Position numbers and translations under genes: made by a program. The notes under the pieces are model-generated. The model worked only from the letters and a program-made list of their open reading frames with translations, made no database searches and was not told where the DNA came from. Shown here piece by piece: positions 43,488 through 51,847 of a stretch of 64,000 nt of DNA. Source of the stretch: Paenibacillus sp. HGH0039 (GTDB taxonomy: Bacteria > Bacillota > Bacilli > Paenibacillales > NBRC-103111); the NCBI RefSeq assembly GCF_000411255.1, contig NZ_KE150413.1, positions 548,794 through 612,793 of the forward strand, in the 5' to 3' direction. How positions within the stretch are numbered: position 1 is the first letter of the stretch; every line of letters starts with the position of its first letter.

Positions 43488-45674
43488 TTACAAAGCGGCC
43501 TGCGCTTCCGCAAACTGGCTGTTCCACAAAGCGCTGTAAGCGCCGCCCCGCCGCATAAGCTCGTCATGGCTGCCGGCCTCGACGATACGGCCTTTGTCCA
43601 TGACGCAGATCCTGTCGCAGTGCCGCACTCCGCTCAGTCGGTGAGAGATCATCACTGTCGTGATGCCGAGGCCGGCGACCAGCGAGGTAACGGCCTTCTC
43701 CGTCACGGCGTCCAGGCTGCTTGTCGCTTCGTCCATCAGAAGCAGGTGGGGCTTCTTCATGAGCGCCCTCGCTACCGAAAGCCGCTGGCGCTGGCCTCCC
43801 GACAAGTTGGAGCCGTTCTCCTCCAGCACCGTCTCGTAATGCTGGGGAAGCGAGGCGATAAAATCGTGAATTTGCGCCTGCTTGCAGACTTCCGCAACTT
43901 CTTCCAGGGATGGCTTGGGATCGAGTCCCAGACACAAGTTGTCGTAAACCGTGCCGTGGTAGAAAAACGTTTCCTGCGGCACATACGCGATCCGGCTGCG
44001 AAGGACACCGGCGGGAATATCGCGCAGATCGTGTCCGTTGATCTCGATGCTTCCCTGCTCGGCTTCGAAAAATTTCATCATCAGCTTCAGGAGGCTCGTT
44101 TTGCCGGAGCCGCTCGGTCCGACCAGAGCCGTCGAGGAACCCTCGCGTATCGTGAGATTTATATCGTCTAAGGTAAGGGGCCTGCTTCCGTAGCGGTAAG
44201 AGAGATGGCGGATCAGCAGATCTCCCCGCAGGTCCAAGGCGTCCCTGGAGACGGCAGCTTCATCCGGCGAAAGCTCTTTTTCCGCCGCCAGATCCATATA
44301 TTCACCCAGCCTGGAAGCGGCGACATAAGCCGACTGGAGTACGGGCTGAAGGTCGATCAGCCGCTGAAGCGGGCTTAGAAAATAGGCCAGGAGCACGTTA
44401 AAGGTAATGAGCTGGCCGGCCGTGATCTCCCCTTCCAGCACCTGACGGGCGCCGATCCACAGCAGGACGACTCCGCTGATAAGCTGGAGGGCCGTTTTCA
44501 ACGCCGACTGGACGTTGTTCATCAGACCGTACTTAAACGCCGTAGCCAGAAAAGCTTCGTATTTCGCCCTTGCGGTCTCTTTTACCTCCCTTTGTGCGGT
44601 GGAGGCTTTGACGGTCTCGATGCCTTTAATGGATTCGATGACATAGGAAGTCAGCTCGGCATTCTCGTTCATCATCTTCCTGTTATACCGGTCAAAAAAT
44701 CCGCGGAAGCCTCCCATAATCAACACATACACCGGGACGAGCAGCAGCGTAAGGCCGAAGAGGAGCGGATTCTGGTTATAAAGGACGGCAGCCGCTATCA
44801 GCAGCGTCAGGGAATCGACCGCGATATGAAGAGAGGCTTCGGAGAGCGCGTCTCGGACGTTGGAGGCGTCGGTCAGTCTGGAGGTGATTTCCCCTGTTTT
44901 GCGCGAACTGAAAAAGCTCATCGGCAGCGAAATGACGTGATTGTAATATTGAAGCACAAGACCGCGGTCGATCCGCTGGGCGAGATACAGGAACAGATGA
45001 TTTCTCGCGAAGTCAAGCAGGGTCTGGACCGCATAGAGGACAATAATGCCGACCGAAACGAGCGTGAGCGTGCCTTGCAGCTTTTCGGCCATAATCGTAT
45101 CGAGCAGAATTTGAAAATAAAAAGCGCCGGCCATGCCGATCGCCGTTACGAGAAGCGAGGCGGCAAGAATCGGCAGGAGAAGCTTCCGGTTGCTGCGGAG
45201 CAGGGGGAAGAAACGCTTCGCAGCGCCCGTCACCCGGCTGCCGGGTTCGAAGCTTTCGCCGGGCGTCAGCAGAATAAGCACGCCGGTCCACAGGTTCAGG
45301 AATTCTTCTGTTTTGTATGTCCGCATTCCTTCGGCCGGATCGGCTGCAAGGACCTTATCCCCGGTAATCTTGTATATCACGATATAATGCTGAACTTCTT
45401 TGTCGATCACATGCGCGATAGCCGGAAGTTCGAACCCGGCGAACAGAGCCGGGGCGTCGCCTTTTAACGCTTCGGCGGTGAAGCCGAGCTTCTCGGCCCC
45501 CTGCACGATGCCGTAGGCGTTCGTCCCCGTATGATCCGTGCCGCAAGCTTCGCGGATCAGGGAGAGCGGCATTTTCAGGCCGTAATAACGGGCCACGGCA
45601 GCCAGGCAGGCGGGGGCGCAATCTTTCCGGTCGTGCTGCCGGATACAAACCGGTTTTCGGCTCAAGCTCAACAT
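43488..45674 (-). CDS. C39-peptidase ABC exporter (bacteriocin processing, SunT/PCAT type)
   Basis: 728 residues in three parts. Residues 1-135: C39 cysteine peptidase with Gln13, Cys19 (RQHDRKDCAPACLA), His96 (VQHYIVIYK) and Asp112 (AADP), which cuts double-glycine leaders. About 155-430: six-helix ABC membrane domain. About 480-728: ATPase with Walker A GPSGSGKTSLLKLM, signature LSGGQRQRLSVARAL, Walker B LLMDEATSSLD. It removes the leader while exporting the peptide. The start is ATG 45674, seven bases from AGGAAGGC. Divergent from the precursor gene 178 bp away and next to a SunS-like transferase. All catalytic residues are present, so it should be functional. Confidence 0.93.
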   Translation of the reverse strand: MLSLSRKPVCIRQHDRKDCAPACLAAVARYYGLKMPLSLIREACGTDHTGTNAYGIVQGAEKLGFTAEALKGDAPALFAGFELPAIAHVIDKEVQHYIVIYKITGDKVLAADPAEGMRTYKTEEFLNLWTGVLILLTPGESFEPGSRVTGAAKRFFPLLRSNRKLLLPILAASLLVTAIGMAGAFYFQILLDTIMAEKLQGTLTLVSVGIIVLYAVQTLLDFARNHLFLYLAQRIDRGLVLQYYNHVISLPMSFFSSRKTGEITSRLTDASNVRDALSEASLHIAVDSLTLLIAAAVLYNQNPLLFGLTLLLVPVYVLIMGGFRGFFDRYNRKMMNENAELTSYVIESIKGIETVKASTAQREVKETARAKYEAFLATAFKYGLMNNVQSALKTALQLISGVVLLWIGARQVLEGEITAGQLITFNVLLAYFLSPLQRLIDLQPVLQSAYVAASRLGEYMDLAAEKELSPDEAAVSRDALDLRGDLLIRHLSYRYGSRPLTLDDINLTIREGSSTALVGPSGSGKTSLLKLMMKFFEAEQGSIEINGHDLRDIPAGVLRSRIAYVPQETFFYHGTVYDNLCLGLDPKPSLEEVAEVCKQAQIHDFIASLPQHYETVLEENGSNLSGGQRQRLSVARALMKKPHLLLMDEATSSLDAVTEKAVTSLVAGLGITTVMISHRLSGVRHCDRICVMDKGRIVEAGSHDELMRRGGAYSALWNSQFAEAQAAL

Positions 45675-45680
45675 CATCAC

Positions 45681-45858
45681 GCCTTCCTACAGCAGGTTAT
45701 TACCTTTAAATAACCCGTTAGAGAGAGATTAATAACAAGTTTTAATAGTTAAAATCGCTAAATGAATGGATAATATATCCAAATCACGATTAAATTTTGG
45801 AGCTCCGGGTTAAATAAAGTCGAGGTTATTCAACCTACTTCGGAAAGGAGAACTTACA
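45681..45858. promoter_or_regulatory. Divergent AT-rich promoter region of exporter and precursor
   Basis: TTTAAATAACCCG (45705-45717) and CGGGTTAAATAAA (45806-45818) form an inverted pair, one near each gene, 88 bp apart; AGGTTATTCAACCT (45823-45836) is a small hairpin just before the precursor ribosome site. No -35/-10 pair can be fixed with confidence. Confidence 0.5.
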
Positions 45859-46080
45859 ATGAAAACACTCAAAAGTAACCACTCTTTCACCAAGCTGGAT
45901 GAAACCGAAATGATGAATGTCAACGGCGGCGACTGGAGAGACCATGCGCGCTGGACGGCTGACTTCCTGCGGGGCCTCTTCTCTAATCCGCTCGGCTGCG
46001 GACTCGGCGATGTGACCGGAGGCAACAGCAAACCGGCCAAGGGCTGCTCGCCTTATCCGGCCAAAAACAGCAATTGCTAA
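45859..46080 (+). CDS. Double-glycine bacteriocin precursor (candidate glycocin)
   Basis: 73 residues. Residues 1-24 form a leader with the canonical C39 recognition pattern (FTKLDETEMMNVNGG) ending in Gly-Gly; cleavage would free a 49-residue core starting DWRDHARWTADFLRGLF. The core has three cysteines (core positions 23, 39 and 49, the last one terminal), several Ser/Thr and a Gly/Pro/Lys-rich second half (GDVTGGNSKPAKGC). There are no CX6C pairs as in sublancin or glycocin F. AAAGGAG lies upstream of the ATG and a terminator downstream. The exporter divergent from it and the SunS-like enzyme after it make export, processing and glycosylation likely. No immunity gene recognised. Confidence 0.85.
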   Translation: MKTLKSNHSFTKLDETEMMNVNGGDWRDHARWTADFLRGLFSNPLGCGLGDVTGGNSKPAKGCSPYPAKNSNC

Positions 46081-46095
46081 TCAGGAAACGGGGCG

Positions 46096-46120
46096 GGGCC
46101 GGTTTAACCGGCCCTGTTTT
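46096..46120 (+). terminator. Terminator between precursor and glycosyltransferase
   Basis: GGGCCGGTTTAACCGGCCC compact hairpin followed by TGTTTT. It would give a short, abundant precursor mRNA with reduced read-through into the downstream enzyme gene, a usual arrangement for peptide precursors. Confidence 0.8.
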
Positions 46121-46182
46121 CATTTCGATAGCCAGGGAAATAATAGAAGCGTAAGGGTTCAATAGCGCAGAGGGGTGAGTGG

Positions 46183-47703
46183 ATGGTTAACGCGGATCGG
46201 GATTGGCTGAACAAGTACAGGTATAATCTCCCTTTCTTTGAAAACATACATAAGGAGCTGCTTCGTTCCGCGGAAGAGTCCCGGAACCCGGGGCCGGAGC
46301 AAGCATTCGGAGAGGCACGCGCCCAAGCGGAGCCGGGGACGCCGCTCCCGTCCTCCGAGTCTGTCCACTCCGCGCAACCGTTAAGCGCGGACGGACGAAT
46401 GGAGAACCTGCTCCGCCGGGTCGAAGAGCGGATTACCCTGCTGGAAAAGGTGCGGGAATGCTCGGATGAGCTGGTCTCGCTCATCGGAGAAGAGCCGTCC
46501 GGCATGCGGGAAGAAATAGCGGCGCTGAGCGGCAGCGAATACGGAGAGCTGCTCGAGGATCTGCTCCGGTCCGGCCGGGCGTCGATATCAGTCGTCATTC
46601 CCGTCTTCAATGAAGAACGGTGCATCGCGCGCTGTCTGGACAGTGTGCAGGGGGTGGCCGACGAGATTATCGTCCTCGATACGGGCTCGACGGACGGCAC
46701 GGTCGACGTGATCTGCAGCGGCTATCCCCACGTCCGGATCGAGTTAACGGAGTGGAAGGACGATTTTGCCGAAATCCGCAACCGGCTGAACGGCTTGGCG
46801 ACCGGAGACTGGATCTTCCACGTGGATGCGGACGAAGCTTTGATCGGCGACGGGGCGGAGCTTAGAGCTTTTTTGCGGCTGTTCTATGATTGTCCGGCCG
46901 AGGCGCTTGTCGTCTCGCCCGGAATCGTCAATCACGACGGTCAGGAGTTGACGCTGACCCGCAGAATTTACCGCCGGGAAGACGGGCTTCGCTACTACGG
47001 CGTCATTCATGAGGACCTCCGGAGGGAGATGGACGAAAGAGGCGGGGATCTGCGGCATCTTATGACGAGTTTCACGCTATCCCACGACGGGTACGAGCCG
47101 AAGGTGATCCAGGCGAAGAACAAGCACGAGCGGAATATCCGGCTGGAAGAGCAGATGGTGGCGAGAGAGCCGGATAACATCCGGTGGCATTATTTTCTGG
47201 CGCGAGAGAAGCAGGAAGCGGGATATCCCGACCATGAAGTCGTGGAGGGAATCCGCAAAGGACTCCGGCTCAGAGGAACGCGTACCGAGCCGGACCATTT
47301 TCATCTGCGCAGCCTGCTGCTACTGGCCGGTATACTGGACAGACAGCCTCAATATAACGAGCCGCTGAATGCCCTGGCGGAGGAAATCAACGCACTTTAT
47401 CCCGATTGCACCGACGGGCTGTACTATCTGCTTCTGCATGAGTATACGGATGGAACGGGGAATCTGGTGACCCGGGCCGAATCGGGGCTGAACCAGTTGA
47501 AACAACTGGAGCATCCGTATTCCCTGCTGCATCCCAGAAGCGATCATGTCACGCGGCTGATCGGGGAGATATTTATGGCGGCCGGGCAGTACAAGCGGGC
47601 GTTCCATCTCTACTCCCTGATCTCCGACGAAAGAATCCTCCAAGACCTCCGGGAGAGGCTGGGCGGCCTTCAGGAGGAGATAGCCGCATTTTTGGAAGGA
47701 TGA
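46183..47703 (+). CDS. SunS-like GT2 peptide glycosyltransferase with TPR-like C-terminus
   Basis: 506 residues. Residues 1-135 are a variable N-terminal part with a coiled segment; 136-300 a GT2 GT-A domain (SISVVIPVFNEERCIARCLDSV, EIIVLDTGSTDGTVD) with the metal-binding DxD in FHVDADEA (about residues 213-215); then VIHEDL and LSHDGYEPKVIQAKNKHERNIRLEEQMVAREPDNIRWHYFLAREK, followed by TPR-like helices. The order IVLDxxSTDxTVDII..., VHEE, HNGYxP...KxxRNIxLxEExLRxEPxNxKWxFFxGRE is that of SunS, which S-glycosylates sublancin. Position after a double-glycine precursor supports peptide glycosylation. The alternative is a general surface-glycan GT2. ATG with AGGGGTGAGTGG. Confidence 0.82.
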   Translation: MVNADRDWLNKYRYNLPFFENIHKELLRSAEESRNPGPEQAFGEARAQAEPGTPLPSSESVHSAQPLSADGRMENLLRRVEERITLLEKVRECSDELVSLIGEEPSGMREEIAALSGSEYGELLEDLLRSGRASISVVIPVFNEERCIARCLDSVQGVADEIIVLDTGSTDGTVDVICSGYPHVRIELTEWKDDFAEIRNRLNGLATGDWIFHVDADEALIGDGAELRAFLRLFYDCPAEALVVSPGIVNHDGQELTLTRRIYRREDGLRYYGVIHEDLRREMDERGGDLRHLMTSFTLSHDGYEPKVIQAKNKHERNIRLEEQMVAREPDNIRWHYFLAREKQEAGYPDHEVVEGIRKGLRLRGTRTEPDHFHLRSLLLLAGILDRQPQYNEPLNALAEEINALYPDCTDGLYYLLLHEYTDGTGNLVTRAESGLNQLKQLEHPYSLLHPRSDHVTRLIGEIFMAAGQYKRAFHLYSLISDERILQDLRERLGGLQEEIAAFLEG

Positions 47704-47716
47704 TACGAACAGCCGT

Positions 47717-47772
47717 ATAAAAAAGGGTTCTGCGCCGAGGTCAAGCTGCCGGCACGGAGGCCTTTTTTTCTA
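47717..47772 (+). terminator. Probable terminator after the SunS-like gene
   Basis: AAAAAAGG...CCTTTTTTT outer arms with a GCCG...CGGC inner pair and a T-run. Confidence 0.5.
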
Positions 47773-47883
47773 TAACGAATCTTACTCTTGTAGGTAGGCT
47801 CCCCCCTCTGGGATAATGGAATTATGAGGAGTACCGGGAAACAGACGGAGCTTATCTTACGATGAAAAAGAGAGGGGAACCGC

Positions 47884-49335
47884 ATGATGGTTATATTTGC
47901 GGAAGCAACCATTGCCGGGCTGCAGCATGCCATGGAGCAGGGAGAATGCACATCGTTCCAACTGGTCCGGTATTATATGGAACGGATCGCGGCGTTCGAT
48001 CAGCAGGGGCCCGGCATTAATTCAGTCCTGGAGCTGAATCCGGACGCCCTGCATCTGGCGGAGGCGGCAGACGCCCAAAGGCGGCTCGGACAAGTCCGCG
48101 GACCGCTCCACGGCATTCCCGTCTTGCTCAAGGACAACATTCAGACGGCGGATAACATGCATACTAGCGCGGGTTCCATTGCGCTCAAGGATCATTATGC
48201 CGGGGAAGACGCCTTCCTTGTCAAAAAGCTGAGGGAAGCCGGTGCGATCATCCTCGGCAAAGCGAACATGACGGAGTGGGCCAATTTCATGGCCGATGAT
48301 ATGATTTCCGGTTACAGCTCCCGCGGAGGCCAGGTGCTGAACCCGTACGGAGCGGATCTGTACGCCGGCGGATCGAGCACGGGAAGCGGCGCCTCCGTCG
48401 CTATCGACGTCACGACGGTTGCCGTCGGAACCGAGACGTCGGGCTCCATTCTCAGCCCGGCGATCCACAACTCCGTCGTCGGCATCAAGCCGACGCTGGG
48501 CCGCATTTCGCGAAGCGGGATCATTCCGCTCGCGCACAGCCAGGACACCGCCGGACCGATGGCCCGGACGGTGGCGGACGCCGCCGCGCTGCTTGGCGTG
48601 CTCTGCGGGTACGACCCGCAGGATGCGGCGACAGGCAGCGCGGCCGGCTTGGAAGAGCCCGATTTTACCGTCCATCTGGACAAGAACGGCTTGAAGGGCG
48701 CGCGGATCGGCGTTCCGCGCAGCGAGCACCTGGACCCGCTCACGGACGAAGAGCGGGAGCTTTTCGAAAGCCTGCTGGATGAAATCCGGGGGGCGGGCGC
48801 GGTCATCGTCGATCCGGTGGAAATTCCTTCGCTGGAAGAGCTGTCCGGTCACTGTTCGAAGGTGTTCTACTACGAGTTTAAGGCGGGTATCAACGCGTAT
48901 CTGGGCAGGCTTCCTGACGGACTGCCGGTGCATACGCTGGAGGAGCTGATCGCCTTTAACGAGGCTCACGCGGACGAAGCGCTGAAGTACGGGCAGCAGG
49001 TGCTGATCCGGTCGGAAGCCACTTCGGGCAAGCTGACCGAACCCGAGTATCTGCTTCACCGGCTGGCCGATCTGCGCTTGTCCCGGACGGAAGGGATCGA
49101 CTGCGCGATGCAGAGGCATCAGCTCGATGCGCTGCTGTTCCCGAACACGGCGGGCGACGAGATCGCGGCCAAAGCCGGTTATCCTTCGATCGCGGTGCCG
49201 GGCGGGTACTTGCGGAGCGGGATGCCTTTCGGCGTGATGTTCACGGGGGGAGCTTTCGCGGAGCCCGTGCTCATCAAGCTGGCTTACGCCTTCGAGCAGC
49301 TTCGCCCGCGCAGGAAGCCGCCGGTGCTGGGTTAG
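47884..49335 (+). CDS. Amidase-signature family hydrolase
   Basis: 483 residues. The amidase-signature Ser-Ser-Lys triad is visible: Lys in GIPVLLKDNIQT (about residue 82), the cis-Ser in YAGGSSTGSGASVAI (about 160) and the nucleophile Ser in GTETSGSILSPA (about 182). GatA-like fold but no gatC/gatB neighbours, so a free amide or peptide-amide hydrolase rather than the tRNA amidotransferase. ATG with GAGGGGAACC. Its nearness to the bacteriocin-like genes is probably chance. Confidence 0.85.
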   Translation: MMVIFAEATIAGLQHAMEQGECTSFQLVRYYMERIAAFDQQGPGINSVLELNPDALHLAEAADAQRRLGQVRGPLHGIPVLLKDNIQTADNMHTSAGSIALKDHYAGEDAFLVKKLREAGAIILGKANMTEWANFMADDMISGYSSRGGQVLNPYGADLYAGGSSTGSGASVAIDVTTVAVGTETSGSILSPAIHNSVVGIKPTLGRISRSGIIPLAHSQDTAGPMARTVADAAALLGVLCGYDPQDAATGSAAGLEEPDFTVHLDKNGLKGARIGVPRSEHLDPLTDEERELFESLLDEIRGAGAVIVDPVEIPSLEELSGHCSKVFYYEFKAGINAYLGRLPDGLPVHTLEELIAFNEAHADEALKYGQQVLIRSEATSGKLTEPEYLLHRLADLRLSRTEGIDCAMQRHQLDALLFPNTAGDEIAAKAGYPSIAVPGGYLRSGMPFGVMFTGGAFAEPVLIKLAYAFEQLRPRRKPPVLG

Positions 49336-49546
49336 CGTCAGCGGAGGAGGAGACCGCCGGAGCCCGGCCGACCGGTTCGGGCGGTTCATGTTATCAAAAA
49401 ACCGGAGGGCTGATCGCCTTCAGGCGGTGCCGTACCGCGCCGGGAACTCATCGCGGGTATGAAAAGACCCCGCTGAGCCCAATAAACTGCCGGGCTTCCG
49501 GCCGCGCGAAGCTCCCAGCGCGGTACTCGGCGAATAATGCAAACAA

Positions 49547-49574
49547 AACCCCCGCGGGTTAATCCGCGGGGGTT
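49547..49574 (-). terminator. Terminator overlapping the stop codon of the GT2-TPR gene
   Basis: AACCCCCGCGG...CCGCGGGGGTT perfect stem with T-run on the minus strand; the TAA stop (49559-49561) falls in the loop. Confidence 0.75.
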
Positions 49575-50653
49575 CCTTCTTTTCCGGCCAGCACGCCTTC
49601 GAGATAAATCTTGTTGGCTAGAGCTTGGCGGTCGCCGGGACGGTACTCCAGCACCGTCTCGTTGTGCCGGTGCGCCAGCTCGTGCTCGCCGAGCCGGTCG
49701 TAGCAGACGCACAGCTGCAGATGCGGGAGCCAGGTCGAGCAAGCGACATGAGTCAGCGCCCACGAATCGGTATGCTTGCCCGCCTGCAAAGCGGCCTCGT
49801 ACCAGTAGGCGGCAGTGCGGCAGTCCTTTTTTCGTAAAAAGACGTAACCCAGCCGGCAGCAAAATTCAGCGCGGGGGCTTGCGTAGAGGAATGAGCGGAA
49901 CACGCTGTCCAGCTCCCGCTTCTCGTCCCCGAGCGCATGGAAACAGTCCGCGAGCCTGCCGCATGCGGAGATGTTGTCCTCGATCCAGCCGTTCCCCGTC
50001 CCGAGAAACTCCTGGTAATAATGGATGGCCCGGTTATACATCCGGTGGTCTTTCAATTCATTGGCGAAATAAAACAAGTCCCTCGGCGAGAACGTTTCTC
50101 CCTGGGCCAGCCGGTTTTCGTAAATGCGCAAATTGCGGCCGCTGTCGTGGTGCAGAGCCCGGTGGGTGACGGCGATATCCGTCGTCCGGACACTCCCGCG
50201 GACTTCCAGATATTCGTGCACGGGCCCGTGCCAGAGAAAGCCGCAGCTTCTCTTGACGAGGCGGTTGCGCCGGATGCTGGCGGATACTTGGCCGAATTCG
50301 TCAAAAGCGAGGTTGTAAACCATATTAACCGCGTCAACGGAAGGTTCCAGGGTTTTCTTGAGCGCGGCGAGTTTGATCCGGTCCGGTTCCTCGAATACGT
50401 CGTCCGCGTCCAGCCAGAGGATGTACTCTTTTTCGGCCAGGCTGAACGAATAATTGCGGGCGGCGGCAAAATCGTCGATCCACCGGAAATGATGGACCCG
50501 GTCCGTATACTCCCGCACGATGGGGACCGTCCGGTCCGTGGAGCCCGTATCCACGATGACGATCTCGTCCACGAGATCCGCCACGGACGCAAGACAGCGC
50601 CCGATATGGTCTTCTTCGTTCTTCACGATCATGCAAAGGCTGATGGTAGGCAC
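49559..50653 (-). CDS. GT2 glycosyltransferase with C-terminal TPR helices
   Basis: 364 residues. GT-A domain from the N-terminus (TISLCMIVKNEEDHIGRCLASV, EIVIVDTGSTDRTV) with DxD in YILWLDADDVFEEP, the conserved FLWHGPVHEYLEV, then TPR-like helical repeats (about 215-350). The same general architecture as the SunS-like enzyme 2 kb away, but with a shorter N-terminus. Such TPR-GT2 proteins are common in Paenibacillus-type genomes and glycosylate unknown acceptors. GTG start with GGGAGGG. Its stop codon lies inside a terminator hairpin. Confidence 0.82.
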   Translation of the reverse strand: MPTISLCMIVKNEEDHIGRCLASVADLVDEIVIVDTGSTDRTVPIVREYTDRVHHFRWIDDFAAARNYSFSLAEKEYILWLDADDVFEEPDRIKLAALKKTLEPSVDAVNMVYNLAFDEFGQVSASIRRNRLVKRSCGFLWHGPVHEYLEVRGSVRTTDIAVTHRALHHDSGRNLRIYENRLAQGETFSPRDLFYFANELKDHRMYNRAIHYYQEFLGTGNGWIEDNISACGRLADCFHALGDEKRELDSVFRSFLYASPRAEFCCRLGYVFLRKKDCRTAAYWYEAALQAGKHTDSWALTHVACSTWLPHLQLCVCYDRLGEHELAHRHNETVLEYRPGDRQALANKIYLEGVLAGKEGTPAD

Positions 50654-51036
50654 GACAATCCCTCCCGAAGGTTGCTTGTAGCATCCTATTCAGCTTGCGG
50701 AAGGGTGTGACGGGCTGTCCGCCTGCCGGGGCACGCGCTGCCGCCGGGCGGAGAGAACCCGCGGGTGCGAAGTGAGCCGTGACAGGCTGCGGACGGGACT
50801 TGAACCTGTGGCTTTCGGGTTAGGAGCGTGACGAGCTGCCGGCCGTGACGTACATAATCCGATGAAAAATCGTGAATTGCGGGCAAGGTCGTCGGGCAGC
50901 TAAAAGGCTGGACGACACGAGCCGGCAACCTGCCTGCACCGTAGTCGCGTGACGATCGCGAAGAGGGTTTGCCTTGCAAGCGAGTAACTGCATGCTCAAC
51001 AAGAAAGCGGCGCAAGGGCGCCGTCCAGCCGTGACG
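50654..51036. other. Gene-free region with repeats and a tRNA-like fragment
   Basis: 383 bp without a credible gene. GTGAC(G/A)(G/A)GCTG occurs at 50707, 50779 and 50828, and GTGACG again near 50844, 50949 and 51030. On the minus strand about 50788-50838 contains CTCCTAA (like an anticodon loop with CCT) and GGTTCAAGTCC (a perfect tRNA T-loop/B-box), but the anticodon stem does not pair, so no tRNA is called. Confidence 0.45.
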
Positions 51037-51768
51037 TTACCGGGACGTAACATCGGCGCCTTTCTCCCCGAGCACCTGCTCCACTTTGGTGATGTGCTGC
51101 TCCATTCGCGCCGAGGCTTCTTGCGGCTGCCGGGAGCGGATGGCGTCGAAAATGGCCTGATGCTCGCGCAGCAGGCGCTCCGCCGATGAACGCTCGGCGT
51201 AAAACCAGAGCGCTCGCGTGTCTTTCATGCTGTCGTGCAGCTTCTGCGAAAGCGACGCCATCAGATCGGCCAGCACGGGATTGTGCGTGGCGGCGGCGAT
51301 CTGTTCATGGAAGCGAACATCCGCCTGCTCGCTCAGCGCTTCGTCGCCGAGATGCTCCTCCATGCTGCGGAGGGTGCCCGAGAGCGCGGCGAGATCGGCC
51401 TCCGTCCGGCTGCCGGCGGCAAGAGAGGCGCAGCCGGTCTCCAGCACCCGCCGGACCTCGAGGATGTGCCGCAGCGATTCGGCCCGGCCGACCCATTCCG
51501 GGCGCAGCAGGCCCGGGTGCGGGGGCTCGGAGGGAAGCGCCTTGACGAAGGTGCCGCCGCCCTGCCGGATATCGAGCAGGCCCATGGCCTTGAGGACGCT
51601 CAGCGCTTCGCGAATCGTGGAACGGCCCACGCCGTACTGTGCGGCAAGGTCCACGACGGAAGAGAGGCGGTCGCCGACGGCGAGCCGTCCTTCCTCCAAC
51701 TGCTTCCGGAGATCGTTCAACACCCATTCATGACTTTTAAGCGGCCGTCCGTTCGTATTTACATCCAT
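51037..51768 (-). CDS. GntR/FadR-family regulator, LutR/LldR-like
   Basis: 243 residues: N-terminal winged HTH (LRKQLEEGRLAVGDRLSSVVDLAAQYGVGRSTIREALSVLKAMGLLDIRQGGGTFV) and C-terminal FCD ligand domain (about 85-225; DVRFHEQIAAATHNPVL and the EHQAIFDAI metal/ligand positions). Divergent from glcD-glcF, with the palindrome GTCATCAGATGAC between them. It probably represses the glycolate/lactate oxidase genes until the substrate acid is present. ATG start. Confidence 0.88.
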   Translation of the reverse strand: MDVNTNGRPLKSHEWVLNDLRKQLEEGRLAVGDRLSSVVDLAAQYGVGRSTIREALSVLKAMGLLDIRQGGGTFVKALPSEPPHPGLLRPEWVGRAESLRHILEVRRVLETGCASLAAGSRTEADLAALSGTLRSMEEHLGDEALSEQADVRFHEQIAAATHNPVLADLMASLSQKLHDSMKDTRALWFYAERSSAERLLREHQAIFDAIRSRQPQEASARMEQHITKVEQVLGEKGADVTSR

Positions 51769-51847
51769 CTGTTAAGCCCCCGTATTAAAAATTTTATTTT
51801 CCGGCTTCCGGTTGATTTATTTTAGTGTATACTTAATTGTAAAGAAA

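Noticed and set aside
47884-49335. Amidase as an immunity or maturation gene of the bacteriocin-like locus
   Set aside because: It has its own ribosome site and a terminator-like hairpin precedes it; amidase-signature enzymes are not known parts of glycocin loci.
50788-50838. tRNA-Arg(CCT)-like sequence on the minus strand
   Set aside because: Only the T-loop and anticodon loop fit; anticodon stem has two mismatches and no D arm or CCA end is seen, so not annotated as a tRNA.
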